NCBI GenBank assembly: GCA_964502735.1
Contig: CAZCYD010000107.1
Coordinates: forward strand, 1 to 5,341
Reading direction: 5' to 3'
DNA from: JACKAN01 sp964502735
Lineage (GTDB): Bacteria > Bdellovibrionota > Bdellovibrionia > Bdellovibrionales > UBA1609
DNA: 5,341 bases
Shown: positions 1 to 5,332 of the stretch, in pieces
How the letters are laid out: every line of letters begins with the position of its first letter
How positions within the stretch are numbered: position 1 is the stretch's first letter
The notes under the pieces: generated by a model
What the model saw: the letters and a program-made list of their open reading frames with translations, nothing else
Databases searched by the model: none
What the model was told of the DNA's origin: nothing
Translations under genes and position numbers: made by a program

Positions 1-232
1 CGACACCAGAAATAAACACGCGTTTTTGTAAAGAATTTGATTTTTGCTGATAAGGACTGTCAGAGTTAGACACTTAACTTTTCTCTTGTTAGAGTGTTGG
101 ACGTTAACGTATTATTATTCACGCTTAAACTCGAGCTTAAGTTAAAGCTTAAGTAAGACTCTGGCAATACTAACAAAACTGAACTCCCCGTTACAATTTC
201 AACACCTTATACAATAAAAAGTGGCTAAAAAC
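1..232. other. AT-rich non-coding stretch downstream of tRNA-Pro
   Basis: I find no open frame with a ribosome binding site here on either strand. The stretch lies 3' of the tRNA gene in transcription order. It holds a 12-base-periodic GCTTAA repeat (annotated separately) and a perfect 10-base palindrome, ACGTTAACGT, at 101-110. There is a sigma70-like pair on the plus strand (TTGTTA at 87-92, TATTAT at 111-116, 18-base spacer) with no gene close behind it. Two runs of five T on the minus strand follow the tRNA (226-230 and 216-220) but without a clear hairpin, so I do not call a tRNA terminator. Confidence 0.6.
123..152. repeat. Three GCTTAA repeats with exact 12-base period
   Basis: GCTTAA occurs at 123-128, 135-140 and 147-152, each start 12 bases after the last, separated by the different spacers ACTCGA and GTTAAA. 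The first two copies sit in a near-palindrome at 124-141 centred on CTCGAG (16 of 18 positions symmetric). The last two include CTTAAG palindromes at 136-141 and 148-153. Short evenly spaced repeats can be protein-binding sites, but 12 bases is not a whole number of helical turns, and no replication or regulator gene lies near. The function is unknown. Confidence 0.5.
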
Positions 233-309
233 TGGTCTGCCCGACTGGATTCGAACCAGCGACCTCAACCACCCCAAGGTTGCGCGCTACCGGGCTGCGC
301 CACGGGCAG
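233..309 (-). tRNA. tRNA-Pro (anticodon GGG)
   Basis: This gene encodes a proline tRNA that reads CCC and, by wobble, CCU codons. On the minus strand all cloverleaf parts are present. There is a perfect 7-bp acceptor stem (CTGCCCG with CGGGCAG), a D arm with GCGC stems, and an anticodon stem CAACC/GGTTG with loop TTGGGGT. The anticodon GGG is at 273-275, followed by G37. The variable loop has 5 bases, and the T arm has loop TTCGAAT with one G-U pair at its base. The discriminator is A (236), followed by an encoded CCA (233-235). C1-G72, A73 and a GG-containing anticodon are the known identity elements of bacterial tRNA-Pro, so the isotype is secure. It lies 95 bases after the protease stop, beyond a possible weak terminator. 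I see no convincing promoter of its own. Confidence 0.97.
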
Positions 310-354
310 ATAGAAAAGTCCCCGCAGGAAATACAAGGGCCTACCCACGGACAC

Positions 355-383
355 AAAAAGATAATTCTCTAAGCGGTGAGAAT
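355..383 (-). terminator. Possible weak Rho-independent terminator after the protease gene
   Basis: Just after the protease stop, the minus strand carries ATTCTC (383-378), an 8-base loop, then GAGAAT (369-364), a perfect 6-bp stem. A G-U and a T-A pair can extend it by two. TATC and then five T (359-355) follow. The stem is AT-rich and the T-run starts four bases late, so termination may be inefficient. Its position between the protease gene and the tRNA gene is right for separating the two. Confidence 0.5.
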
Positions 384-404
384 CAAGTCTTTTGTACTTA
401 AACT

Positions 405-2060
405 TTATTCGGGCTGCATCAATGCGCTCTCGCAAGCACTTTGAATGACAGCTCCCAAGTTAGATCTAGCCAGATCTAGACCTGTAAAGTCATAATTTTC
501 CCGAAACTTCTGCAAAGGTATCTCATCAGAGGAGATTGCCCCAGAAAATGGCACCGATAGAAGATTTGAAGGCCTAATTATGTTGTAGACAGGAGCCTCA
601 AGGCTCGTTCCCGTTACGAGAGTCTGGGTTGGAGCATAAATTCTTATATGTAAAAAAACTCCGACTGGAGTTTCCCTTAAATACTCCGTAAGTGACTCCA
701 AATTCTTGATAATGAACGGCCCGCTGGGACCTTGTATTTCTGTAAGTACGGCACCAATAAATTGTGGATTCGAAATAGACTTTGGATCGTCATAGGTCGC
801 CCCAACAATTACCCCTTCTTCTAGACCCAAAATTTCTTTTTCTGCAAACCTTAGATTCCTGACCACTAAACCAGAGAAGGCTGCATATTCATTAAAGGAC
901 TCCGTTCGCACCTCTTGTTTAAATATAGGCAATTTAACTTCGACAAGTGCACCTGACCGAAGGATCGTCATGGCCACTGTAGATTTTCGGCTATAATTAT
1001 ACACTCGCTGAAACATTTCTATGGAGCCGTCCATCAACTCACCCTCTACAGACAGAATTAGATCGCCAGAATAAAGTGGCGAACCTTTTTGCGTATGATG
1101 CACCAATAAAGCTGATTCTCTATGGTTTGCAAATCCAGGTATATAGTGCTCTACATCATCTGCCATGCCTGTAGTTTCAAGAAACTCTGCACCGACCTGT
1201 CTTAATGTCATAAACGGCAATCTGCGGCTTCCGTACTGGCTATTTTTTAAATACCTTTGATATTCACCCCACGCATTGATTATGGGTTGTGCAAAACTCA
1301 TGTTGTCGGCATCATCATTTTTCCACGTGTTGATACCAATGACCTTTCCAGATTCCATATCTATTAGCGGCCCACCAGAGTTTCCTCCATTGATAGGAGC
1401 ATTGTGCAATATGACGCTATTCATTCCATCAACTTTTTGAGATAAGGCTGAAATAGTCCCATCAGTTCCCACCTCAGTAGAGTCTTGCGGGTATCCATAG
1501 GCAAGAACTAACTTTCCTTGCTGGAGAAGTTTTGTATATTCCTTTTCTGATTCGGCCAGTTCAATGGCTTGAAAGTACTCCTCTGCCCCCGCTCCTAAAT
1601 CTGAAATTTTAAAACGCAAAACCGAAAAATCGTATATGGGGCTCACAAATAAAACCTCAACCGAGGCCTTTTTCGTCACTTTATTTTCTCCATATTTTTT
1701 ACCGACAGTAAGTCGGCGAAACAAAAAGTCTGGCAATCGAATTAACCGTGGACCGTCGTTGGTTTCCACAATTTCAGTCGAGGCAATTTCAGTTACGTGA
1801 CGATTTGTAAATACTGTGGCATAGCCATCTGTTATATCCACTATGAAGCCCGTTCCATGCGAGCTGTTCATGGGACCAGAGCCCACAAAAGGGTCCGCGA
1901 GATCGTTAAAAACTTGCACCGTAGCCCGCTCAGCCCGCTTCATAATAGCCATTTTTTCTTCATTTAATTGTGAAATAATAGACTTTGGAGAGGACTTTGC
2001 GCCAGTTAAATTAAAATTTAAAAGCACCAGAATTCCCACAAACCGTAGAATTGCCAACAT
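405..2060 (-). CDS. Secreted HtrA/Deg-like trypsin-fold serine protease with PDZ domains
   Basis: A predicted exported endoprotease of the S1 trypsin-like/HtrA type, acting in the periplasm or outside the cell, probably in protein quality control or processing (inferred from family). Residues 1-21 form a signal peptide (one Arg, hydrophobic core, likely cut after TGA). The protease domain spans about 42-270 with the whole triad visible: His88 in TNRHV, Asp144 in IYDFSVLRF and Ser228 in NGGNSGGPL. A PDZ domain follows at about 295-380 (ALLVHHTQKGSPLYSGDLILSV is its core region), and a second, more divergent PDZ-like domain lies at about 395-478. The last 70 or so residues match nothing I recognise. 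At 551 residues it is longer than typical DegP (about 450-475). ATG at 2060 is chosen because a strong AAAGGAGG lies 9 bases upstream and the signal peptide begins there. It is the last protein gene before tRNA-Pro and stands alone after a 365-base gap, so it is likely transcribed from its own promoter. Specific DegP/DegQ naming is not justified. Confidence 0.92.
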   Translation of the reverse strand: MLAILRFVGILVLLNFNLTGAKSSPKSIISQLNEEKMAIMKRAERATVQVFNDLADPFVGSGPMNSSHGTGFIVDITDGYATVFTNRHVTEIASTEIVETNDGPRLIRLPDFLFRRLTVGKKYGENKVTKKASVEVLFVSPIYDFSVLRFKISDLGAGAEEYFQAIELAESEKEYTKLLQQGKLVLAYGYPQDSTEVGTDGTISALSQKVDGMNSVILHNAPINGGNSGGPLIDMESGKVIGINTWKNDDADNMSFAQPIINAWGEYQRYLKNSQYGSRRLPFMTLRQVGAEFLETTGMADDVEHYIPGFANHRESALLVHHTQKGSPLYSGDLILSVEGELMDGSIEMFQRVYNYSRKSTVAMTILRSGALVEVKLPIFKQEVRTESFNEYAAFSGLVVRNLRFAEKEILGLEEGVIVGATYDDPKSISNPQFIGAVLTEIQGPSGPFIIKNLESLTEYLRETPVGVFLHIRIYAPTQTLVTGTSLEAPVYNIIRPSNLLSVPFSGAISSDEIPLQKFRENYDFTGLDLARSNLGAVIQSACESALMQPE

Positions 2061-2067
2061 ATATAAT

Positions 2068-2077
2068 CTCCTCCTTT
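2068..2077 (-). promoter_or_regulatory. Strong Shine-Dalgarno of the protease gene
   Basis: The minus strand reads AAAGGAGG (2077-2070) followed by AG, 9 bases before the ATG at 2060. This fixes the protease start. It contrasts with the phosphoesterase and desaturase genes of this window, which have no such site. Confidence 0.85.
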
Positions 2078-2081
2078 GCCC

Positions 2082-2110
2082 GTTCTAATCTGACTTGTAA
2101 CTCGTTGCAA
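2082..2110 (-). promoter_or_regulatory. Possible sigma70-like promoter of the protease gene
   Basis: On the minus strand TTGCAA (2110-2105) and TAGAAC (2087-2082) are separated by 17 bases. Each matches 4 of 6 consensus positions. Transcription would start near 2075, within or next to the Shine-Dalgarno, giving a leader of only about 15 bases. The boxes are weak, and a start further upstream in the 365-base gap is equally possible. Confidence 0.3.
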
Positions 2111-2182
2111 ATCGACTTGAGATTTGTACACCCAAGCCTTCGGTCACGAGCCAATTTTTTAGCTTCGTTACACTTAGCTCAG

Positions 2183-2208
2183 TTACAAAAGAAACAAAAA
2201 AATTGTAA
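2183..2208. promoter_or_regulatory. Inverted repeat TTACAA-N14-TTGTAA, possible operator
   Basis: TTACAA at 2183-2188 and TTGTAA at 2203-2208 are perfect inverted copies, 20 bases start to start, about two helical turns. GTTACA recurs at 2167-2172 and 2182-2187, and TTGTAA again at 2095-2100. The site lies about 120-150 bases upstream of the protease ATG, where an activator or repressor could bind. The half-sites are AT-rich and short, so chance is a real alternative. Confidence 0.3.
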
Positions 2209-2306
2209 TATTTTCTGCTTTACTTAAGACTCTGACTCCCAAATCTTAAAATAAATTCACGCGACTCCGGATGCTGCCCCATTTTGGCACTAAACACAAT
2301 CTTGTA

Positions 2307-2329
2307 GTGAAAATTGGTAAGGTTTTCAC
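2307..2329. promoter_or_regulatory. Perfect dyad GTGAAAA-N9-TTTTCAC
   Basis: The 7-base arms at 2307-2313 and 2323-2329 are exact reverse complements around a 9-base spacer. There is no T-run after it on either strand, so it is not an intrinsic terminator. It resembles a dimeric-regulator operator, or it could form a short RNA hairpin in a transcript reading from the desaturase gene toward the protease gene. Confidence 0.35.
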
Positions 2330-2425
2330 ACTTGAGATCTTAGATGTGTCCTGCTCTGTAAGGGAGGGAGACTCATGCCGAAGGGAAGAACTCTTTTACT
2401 TCTCTGAAAGAAAGATGTAAGGGAA

Positions 2426-3571
2426 TTATGCAAGAACTGGCCGCATAAGGCTCATATAGCGCCGCCATTGATCGATTCGATTGTCTAACTCTATCTTAGC
2501 CAACTCAAGATCTGCTTTCATTTGAACAATCTTAGCTCTGGATGAGGCCTCCCAATCTTGGGCGACTTTTTTATACTCGTCCTTCATGATCTCATAGTCC
2601 CTCTTCAACTGATTGACCCTAGCCATGATTAACTCAATCTGATCCTGTAAGTTTTGAAGCCTAGAGGTGTCAATACCCTTTTCATGCAAACGAATTTTGT
2701 CCGTTTGAATGCGAGACCTTAAAATGGCTTCGTGAGAAACCCTCTTAAGCTTATAAGTTTGACCAAACCAAGACATAAAATTAATAACCCACTTAGTTGG
2801 ATCCCACTGATACCAGAGAGCGCCGTTTCTGTAATCACCTTCAAAGCTGTGGTGAAAATTGTGATACCCTTCTCCATTTGTTAATAAGGCTACCAAAAAA
2901 TTATCTTTTGCCGAATGATTTAACGAGTAAGGCTGGCGACCAGATATATGACATAGAGAATTCACCAGAAAAGTTGTGTGATGCCCTAAGACAATTCGCG
3001 CTAAACCAATGAAAAGAAATCCTCCAAAAAAATCCCCCAAAGCCCAACCCCAAATTGCGGGAACAACAAAACCGCTCATTATGGCTATTGATAAGTAATG
3101 TTTATGTTGGAACACCACCCACGGGTTACTTTTTAAATCCTTAGCCCGTGGTATAGCCTGGTCTTCTTTTAACAACATCCAACCCAAATGCGCATAAAAA
3201 GCCCCCTTACTTATAGAATAAGGATCTTTATCAGAATCAACTTTTTGGTGATGAACCCTGTGGTCAGAAGCCCACTTTAAAACCGAGTTCTGAAAAGCTC
3301 CGGCTCCAAAAAACAATAGAACCCACTGAACCCAAGGCTTCGCCTGATAGCTGCGATGGGAGTAAAGTCTATGGTAGCCTGCCGTAATGCAGAGGTTGTT
3401 AAAAAACAAATAGAACACAGCGGACAATACAATGCCCCAACTCAGATCGAAATAGTAAAAATAAAGGGGTAAAAGAAGTAAACACAGCGCTGGAGTGACT
3501 ATTAAAAAAATAGAGGATGTCCAGTCTATATTCTGAAGACTGTAGTTTGGTTTTGAGAGAATATTTTTCAT
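2426..3571 (-). CDS. Membrane fatty-acid delta-9-type desaturase with C-terminal coiled coil
   Basis: An integral-membrane di-iron desaturase of the acyl-CoA/acyl-lipid (SCD/DesC) family. It should insert a cis double bond in a fatty acyl chain using O2 and an electron donor, adjusting membrane fluidity. All ten metal ligands known from animal SCD1 have counterparts: His67 and His72 (HRLYSH), His104, His107 and His108 (HRVHH), Asn204 and His208 (NSLCH), and His237, His240 and His241 (HNFHH). Hydrophobic segments lie at about 21-64, 83-93 and 161-199. Similarity to SCD continues to about residue 297. The remaining 84 or so residues are not part of the family core and form heptads (L305, L308, I312, I315, V319, L322, Y326, M329, Y333, V336, W340, then a second block after a one-residue shift from I348 to W369). 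The ATG at 3571 has no Shine-Dalgarno but a -10-like box 8 bases upstream, so the mRNA may be leaderless. It follows the phosphoesterase gene by 56 bases. No ferredoxin or reductase gene is present. Substrate and double-bond position cannot be read from sequence. Confidence 0.94.
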   Translation of the reverse strand: MKNILSKPNYSLQNIDWTSSIFLIVTPALCLLLLPLYFYYFDLSWGIVLSAVFYLFFNNLCITAGYHRLYSHRSYQAKPWVQWVLLFFGAGAFQNSVLKWASDHRVHHQKVDSDKDPYSISKGAFYAHLGWMLLKEDQAIPRAKDLKSNPWVVFQHKHYLSIAIMSGFVVPAIWGWALGDFFGGFLFIGLARIVLGHHTTFLVNSLCHISGRQPYSLNHSAKDNFLVALLTNGEGYHNFHHSFEGDYRNGALWYQWDPTKWVINFMSWFGQTYKLKRVSHEAILRSRIQTDKIRLHEKGIDTSRLQNLQDQIELIMARVNQLKRDYEIMKDEYKKVAQDWEASSRAKIVQMKADLELAKIELDNRIDQWRRYMSLMRPVLA

Positions 3572-3579
3572 ATTTCTTT

Positions 3580-3609
3580 ATTCTAAGTAATCAAGTTGCA
3601 AGTATCCAA
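3580..3609 (-). promoter_or_regulatory. Candidate promoter giving a leaderless desaturase mRNA
   Basis: On the minus strand TTGGAT (3609-3604) and TAGAAT (3585-3580, 5 of 6 consensus) are 18 bases apart. Only 8 bases (AAAGAAAT) separate the -10 box from the ATG at 3571, so a normal start site would fall about 1-3 bases before, or at, the start codon. This fits the absence of a Shine-Dalgarno. No hairpin lies between the phosphoesterase stop and this box, so read-through from upstream is also possible. Confidence 0.45.
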
Positions 3610-3627
3610 TTATTTTTTCTTAAATCC

Positions 3628-4590
3628 TCATTTATTAACTGCCCCGTATTCCCACTTGATATTATCGAGACTAGTAAAGCTAAATGGTTGATTTAACTTG
3701 GTATTAACTTGAACCTCCACAGCCCTCACATCGGGAAATCCGTAGACCTCAAGACGCATAATATTAAATTTGTGCCCATAAATTCCTGACTCTGTATCTT
3801 TATGAGGCACAGGATGGTCAATTTTGAATCTGTGCTCATCACCATGAATCAACAAGATTGGAGTTTTCGAGATCTTATCGTAAGCAGAAATTTTGTTTCT
3901 GACCTCAGCAAAACCCTCAAACTGTTCACTCTGCTTTTCCCAACCTATTTCTGCCTGAAAAAATAAAATCAAAAACTTGGCCTTGCGACTTAATTCAAAC
4001 ACCCTGTCTAGCCACGCAAGATTGGCTCTTTGCCTATCAAGATGTTCCTTCATAGCTTGAGGGCTTTCCTTTCTCATGTTGTTATTACTTCCAACTAAGT
4101 GGAGGCTAGCTACAATTCCCCCTTTGTGCTCAAAATAGTAATTTTCAACATACTTTTCATAACCCTCAATTTGGGATTGGCTCTTATAAGGCCTCTTGAG
4201 AAGCCCTAAACTTTCTGGCTTTGCAAAAAAATGCTTTCTTAAGAATTCTAGTCTCTCAAGAGGATCCATTTTGCCATTTGAATCTCGATGACAATCCGTC
4301 CACTCATTATCCCCGGGCGTGTAATAAAGCGGTCTTTTAAAGGCATTAAACATATCCCTAACGTTAAGCAAAGCTTTGTCCGTACAGGGGGACCCTCCAT
4401 CTTTAATATCGCCCACATGAATTGTAAAATCGATATCTCTTTGGTTGATCTGCTGAATAAGGCTCTTAAACATCTTGGAACCCGCAGGTTCTCGATAGGG
4501 CACATCTCCAATCGCTATAAAACGAAAGGTAGACCCCCAGCTCGACAAACAATAAGTAATCAAAAAAATAAAAAACCCTAAATTTCTCAT
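3628..4590 (-). CDS. Secreted calcineurin-like metallophosphoesterase
   Basis: A predicted periplasmic or secreted two-metal phosphoesterase (substrate unknown). Residues 1-19 are a signal peptide (MRN, hydrophobic core, likely cut near SWG-S). The domain fills the rest. The metal-site blocks can be followed in order: IGDVPY (Asp29), GDIKDGG (Asp61, Asp64), TPGDNEWTDC (Asp94, Asn95, Glu96), and IHGDEHRFKIDHP (Asp251, His253) near the end. These differ from the classical DxH, GDxxD, GNHE and GHxH: the first-block His is absent, GNHE is GDNE, GHxH is GDEH, and FFQAE (Gln212) sits where a His is usual. I recall a bacterial family with this same pattern (GDxPY, GDIKDG, PGDNEWTDC, HGDxHRF), so it is more likely a variant family than a decayed enzyme. 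Cys69 and Cys100 could form a disulfide. The start is the only ATG that keeps the signal peptide, but it has no Shine-Dalgarno and lies between the arms of a terminator hairpin. The gene is 46 bases after the lipoprotein stop. Confidence 0.88.
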   Translation of the reverse strand: MRNLGFFIFLITYCLSSWGSTFRFIAIGDVPYREPAGSKMFKSLIQQINQRDIDFTIHVGDIKDGGSPCTDKALLNVRDMFNAFKRPLYYTPGDNEWTDCHRDSNGKMDPLERLEFLRKHFFAKPESLGLLKRPYKSQSQIEGYEKYVENYYFEHKGGIVASLHLVGSNNNMRKESPQAMKEHLDRQRANLAWLDRVFELSRKAKFLILFFQAEIGWEKQSEQFEGFAEVRNKISAYDKISKTPILLIHGDEHRFKIDHPVPHKDTESGIYGHKFNIMRLEVYGFPDVRAVEVQVNTKLNQPFSFTSLDNIKWEYGAVNK

Positions 4591-4600
4591 TAGGGTTTCT
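4561..4600 (-). terminator. Intrinsic terminator enclosing the phosphoesterase start codon
   Basis: On the minus strand AAACCCTA (4598-4591) and TAGGGTTT (4580-4573) form a perfect 8-bp stem. It can be extended inward by one A-T pair and outward by a G-U and an A-T pair. The tail is TTT, A, then seven T (4572-4562). This is the classical Rho-independent form and is placed 39 bases after the lipoprotein stop, so it most likely ends that transcript. The ATG of the next gene (4590-4588) sits between the arms, and the U-tract encodes the Phe/Ile/Leu-rich signal peptide. It could therefore also act as an attenuator for the phosphoesterase gene. A chance contribution from the T-rich signal-peptide codons is possible, but the perfect GC-containing stem in exact register makes a real terminator likely. 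Confidence 0.75.
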
Positions 4601-4625
4601 TATAAAGCTTTCGTTACAATGACAA
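4599..4625 (-). promoter_or_regulatory. Candidate promoter giving a leaderless phosphoesterase mRNA
   Basis: On the minus strand TATAAG (4604-4599, 5 of 6 consensus) lies 8 bases before the ATG at 4590. TTGTCA (4625-4620, 5 of 6) is upstream with a short 15-base spacer; a 17-base spacer would give the poorer CCTTGT. A start 6-8 bases after the -10 box would fall at about 4593-4591, removing nearly all of the terminator's 5' arm from the mRNA. The short spacer is the main doubt. Confidence 0.4.
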
Positions 4626-4636
4626 GGCTTTTATTG

Positions 4637-5332
4637 TTACCACTGAACCACATTGCCTCTCAAATTCGTAACTTCTCCCTGCACACGAGTTCTGATTAAA
4701 ACCAAGTTTCCTCTTTTGTCGTCAACTGTGCCCACCTCTCCGTTGACTATGACAGTGTTACCTCTCACATCCTTTAGTGAACCCACAGACATTCCACAAA
4801 TTACAAGGTTTCCGCGAATATTGCTGATCTCTTTTATGTGGCGGGCACCATCTCCGGTTCCTATTACAAGAGTGTTTCCTCTAATGTTAGATAGTAAATC
4901 TAACCCTTCAACTCCAAATATATTAATACCTAGACCGTGAGATCTCACTTTGTAAATCGCCGCACTATCTGTCTTGTACTTGTTTGCAAGGATTTGAGCC
5001 GAAGAACACATGCGAGAGTATTTCAAATGCTCTTCAACTAGGTTAGATTTCTTGTCCTTGTCAGATTCACGATTTTTGCACCCACCCTTTTTTCCATCTC
5101 CGTTATGAACAGCGATCTCTTTTTGCTCTTTTGTTTCGCAATCACATACATTTCCAGTTTCATCAACTACGGGTATTTCCTTAAAAGTCTCATCTACTAT
5201 ATCTTCAACTTCCAACTCAGTGACCTGAACAGGGTTTCCATCAGCTTTGGATATTGAACCCGGCAACCCTGTTGAAAAACTCACCTCGTCACCACAGTTC
5301 TGAAATGCAAATAAGAACATCCCCGTAGTCAT
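4637..5332 (-). CDS. Probable lipoprotein with RGN beta-solenoid repeats (5' end probably cut)
   Basis: I do not recognise this as a named protein. The visible part from ATG 5332 is 231 residues. It starts with a hydrophobic stretch ending in FAFQNCG (Cys13), which looks like a non-standard lipobox. I recall similar FQNC ends in Bdellovibrio lipoproteins. The frame stays open to the window edge (three more codons, reading S-V-I), and the visible N-terminus lacks the usual Lys/Arg, so the true start is probably just beyond 5341. Residues 15-100 are an acidic then Lys/Asp/Gly-rich, low-complexity linker with Cys63, Cys65 and Cys85. Residues 105-130 are more ordinary, with Cys109. From 148 to 231 the pattern RGN plus three to four aliphatic residues repeats five times (R151, R173, R190, R207, R225; steps 22, 17, 17, 18), as in a beta-helix or solenoid. 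Likely anchored in a membrane and facing the periplasm or outside. A terminator follows 39 bases after the stop. Confidence 0.8.
   Translation of the reverse strand: MTTGMFLFAFQNCGDEVSFSTGLPGSISKADGNPVQVTELEVEDIVDETFKEIPVVDETGNVCDCETKEQKEIAVHNGDGKKGGCKNRESDKDKKSNLVEEHLKYSRMCSSAQILANKYKTDSAAIYKVRSHGLGINIFGVEGLDLLSNIRGNTLVIGTGDGARHIKEISNIRGNLVICGMSVGSLKDVRGNTVIVNGEVGTVDDKRGNLVLIRTRVQGEVTNLRGNVVQW
4640..4891 (-). repeat. Five RGN repeats encoded in the lipoprotein C-terminus
   Basis: The five units share [N/V/K/L]-R-G-N-[T/L/V]-[L/V]-[V/I/L] followed by a turn and a second short strand such as VGSLKDV, VGTVDDK or GEVTNL. Spacing is 17-18 residues for the last three steps and 22 for the first, which has an insertion. 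At DNA level the copies have diverged (AGAGGAAAC, CGCGGAAAC, AGAGGTAAC, AGAGGCAAT), so this is an old protein repeat kept by selection, not a recent tandem duplication. Confidence 0.75.

Larger units (their letters stand above)
2061..2425. other. 365-base non-coding gap between desaturase and protease genes
   Basis: No convincing gene was found on either strand. Contents: the protease Shine-Dalgarno and candidate promoter at the left end, a cluster of TTGTAA/TTACAA words (2095-2208), a weak dyad TTAAGA/TCTTAA (2224-2249), and a perfect dyad GTGAAAA-N9-TTTTCAC (2307-2329). An unsupported 10-codon plus-strand frame behind a purine-rich AGGGAGGG begins at 2374. A 39-codon open minus-strand stretch ends about 2222. 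I see no intrinsic terminator for the desaturase gene at the right end. The length and the dyads suggest regulatory DNA for the protease, or an unannotated small RNA. Confidence 0.6.

Noticed and set aside
87..116. Plus-strand sigma70-like pair TTGTTA-N18-TATTAT.
   Set aside because: There is no plus-strand gene downstream; the next features are a minus-strand tRNA and CDS. In AT-rich DNA such matches are common.
233..309. tRNA-Pro as an integration site for a mobile element.
   Set aside because: I see no second copy of the tRNA 3' end, no integrase and no phage-like genes in the window.
2224..2249. Dyad TTAAGA/TCTTAA with a minus-strand T-run further on (2201-2195) as a desaturase terminator.
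   Set aside because: The stem is all but GC-free, the loop is 14 bases, and the T-run is over 20 bases away, so it lacks intrinsic-terminator form.
2222..2341. A 39-codon open minus-strand stretch that reads like the end of a protein (includes M-G-Q-H-P-E-S-R-E-F).
   Set aside because: It is too short, has no ribosome binding site before its ATG or other starts, and has no recognisable similarity. It could be a gene remnant but the sequence alone does not support a call.
2374..2406. Plus-strand 10-codon frame (M-P-K-G-R-T then four Leu, stop) behind AGGGAGGG, resembling a leucine leader peptide.
   Set aside because: Nothing on the plus strand downstream could be regulated by it, since it runs into the 3' end of the opposite-strand desaturase. 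The purine-rich stretch is probably chance.
4288..4581. Open frames on the plus strand and in a second minus frame within the phosphoesterase gene.
   Set aside because: They lie wholly inside a gene with clear family motifs, have no ribosome sites and give no recognisable protein; they are shadows.
5024..5107. Possible similarity of the lipoprotein linker (H76 to C109) to the Cys/His pattern of small C-H-x-P-P-G-N type domains.
   Set aside because: Only spacing and a few residues agree, and the first Cys and the P-P-G-N core are missing; the linker is low-complexity, so chance is the better explanation.
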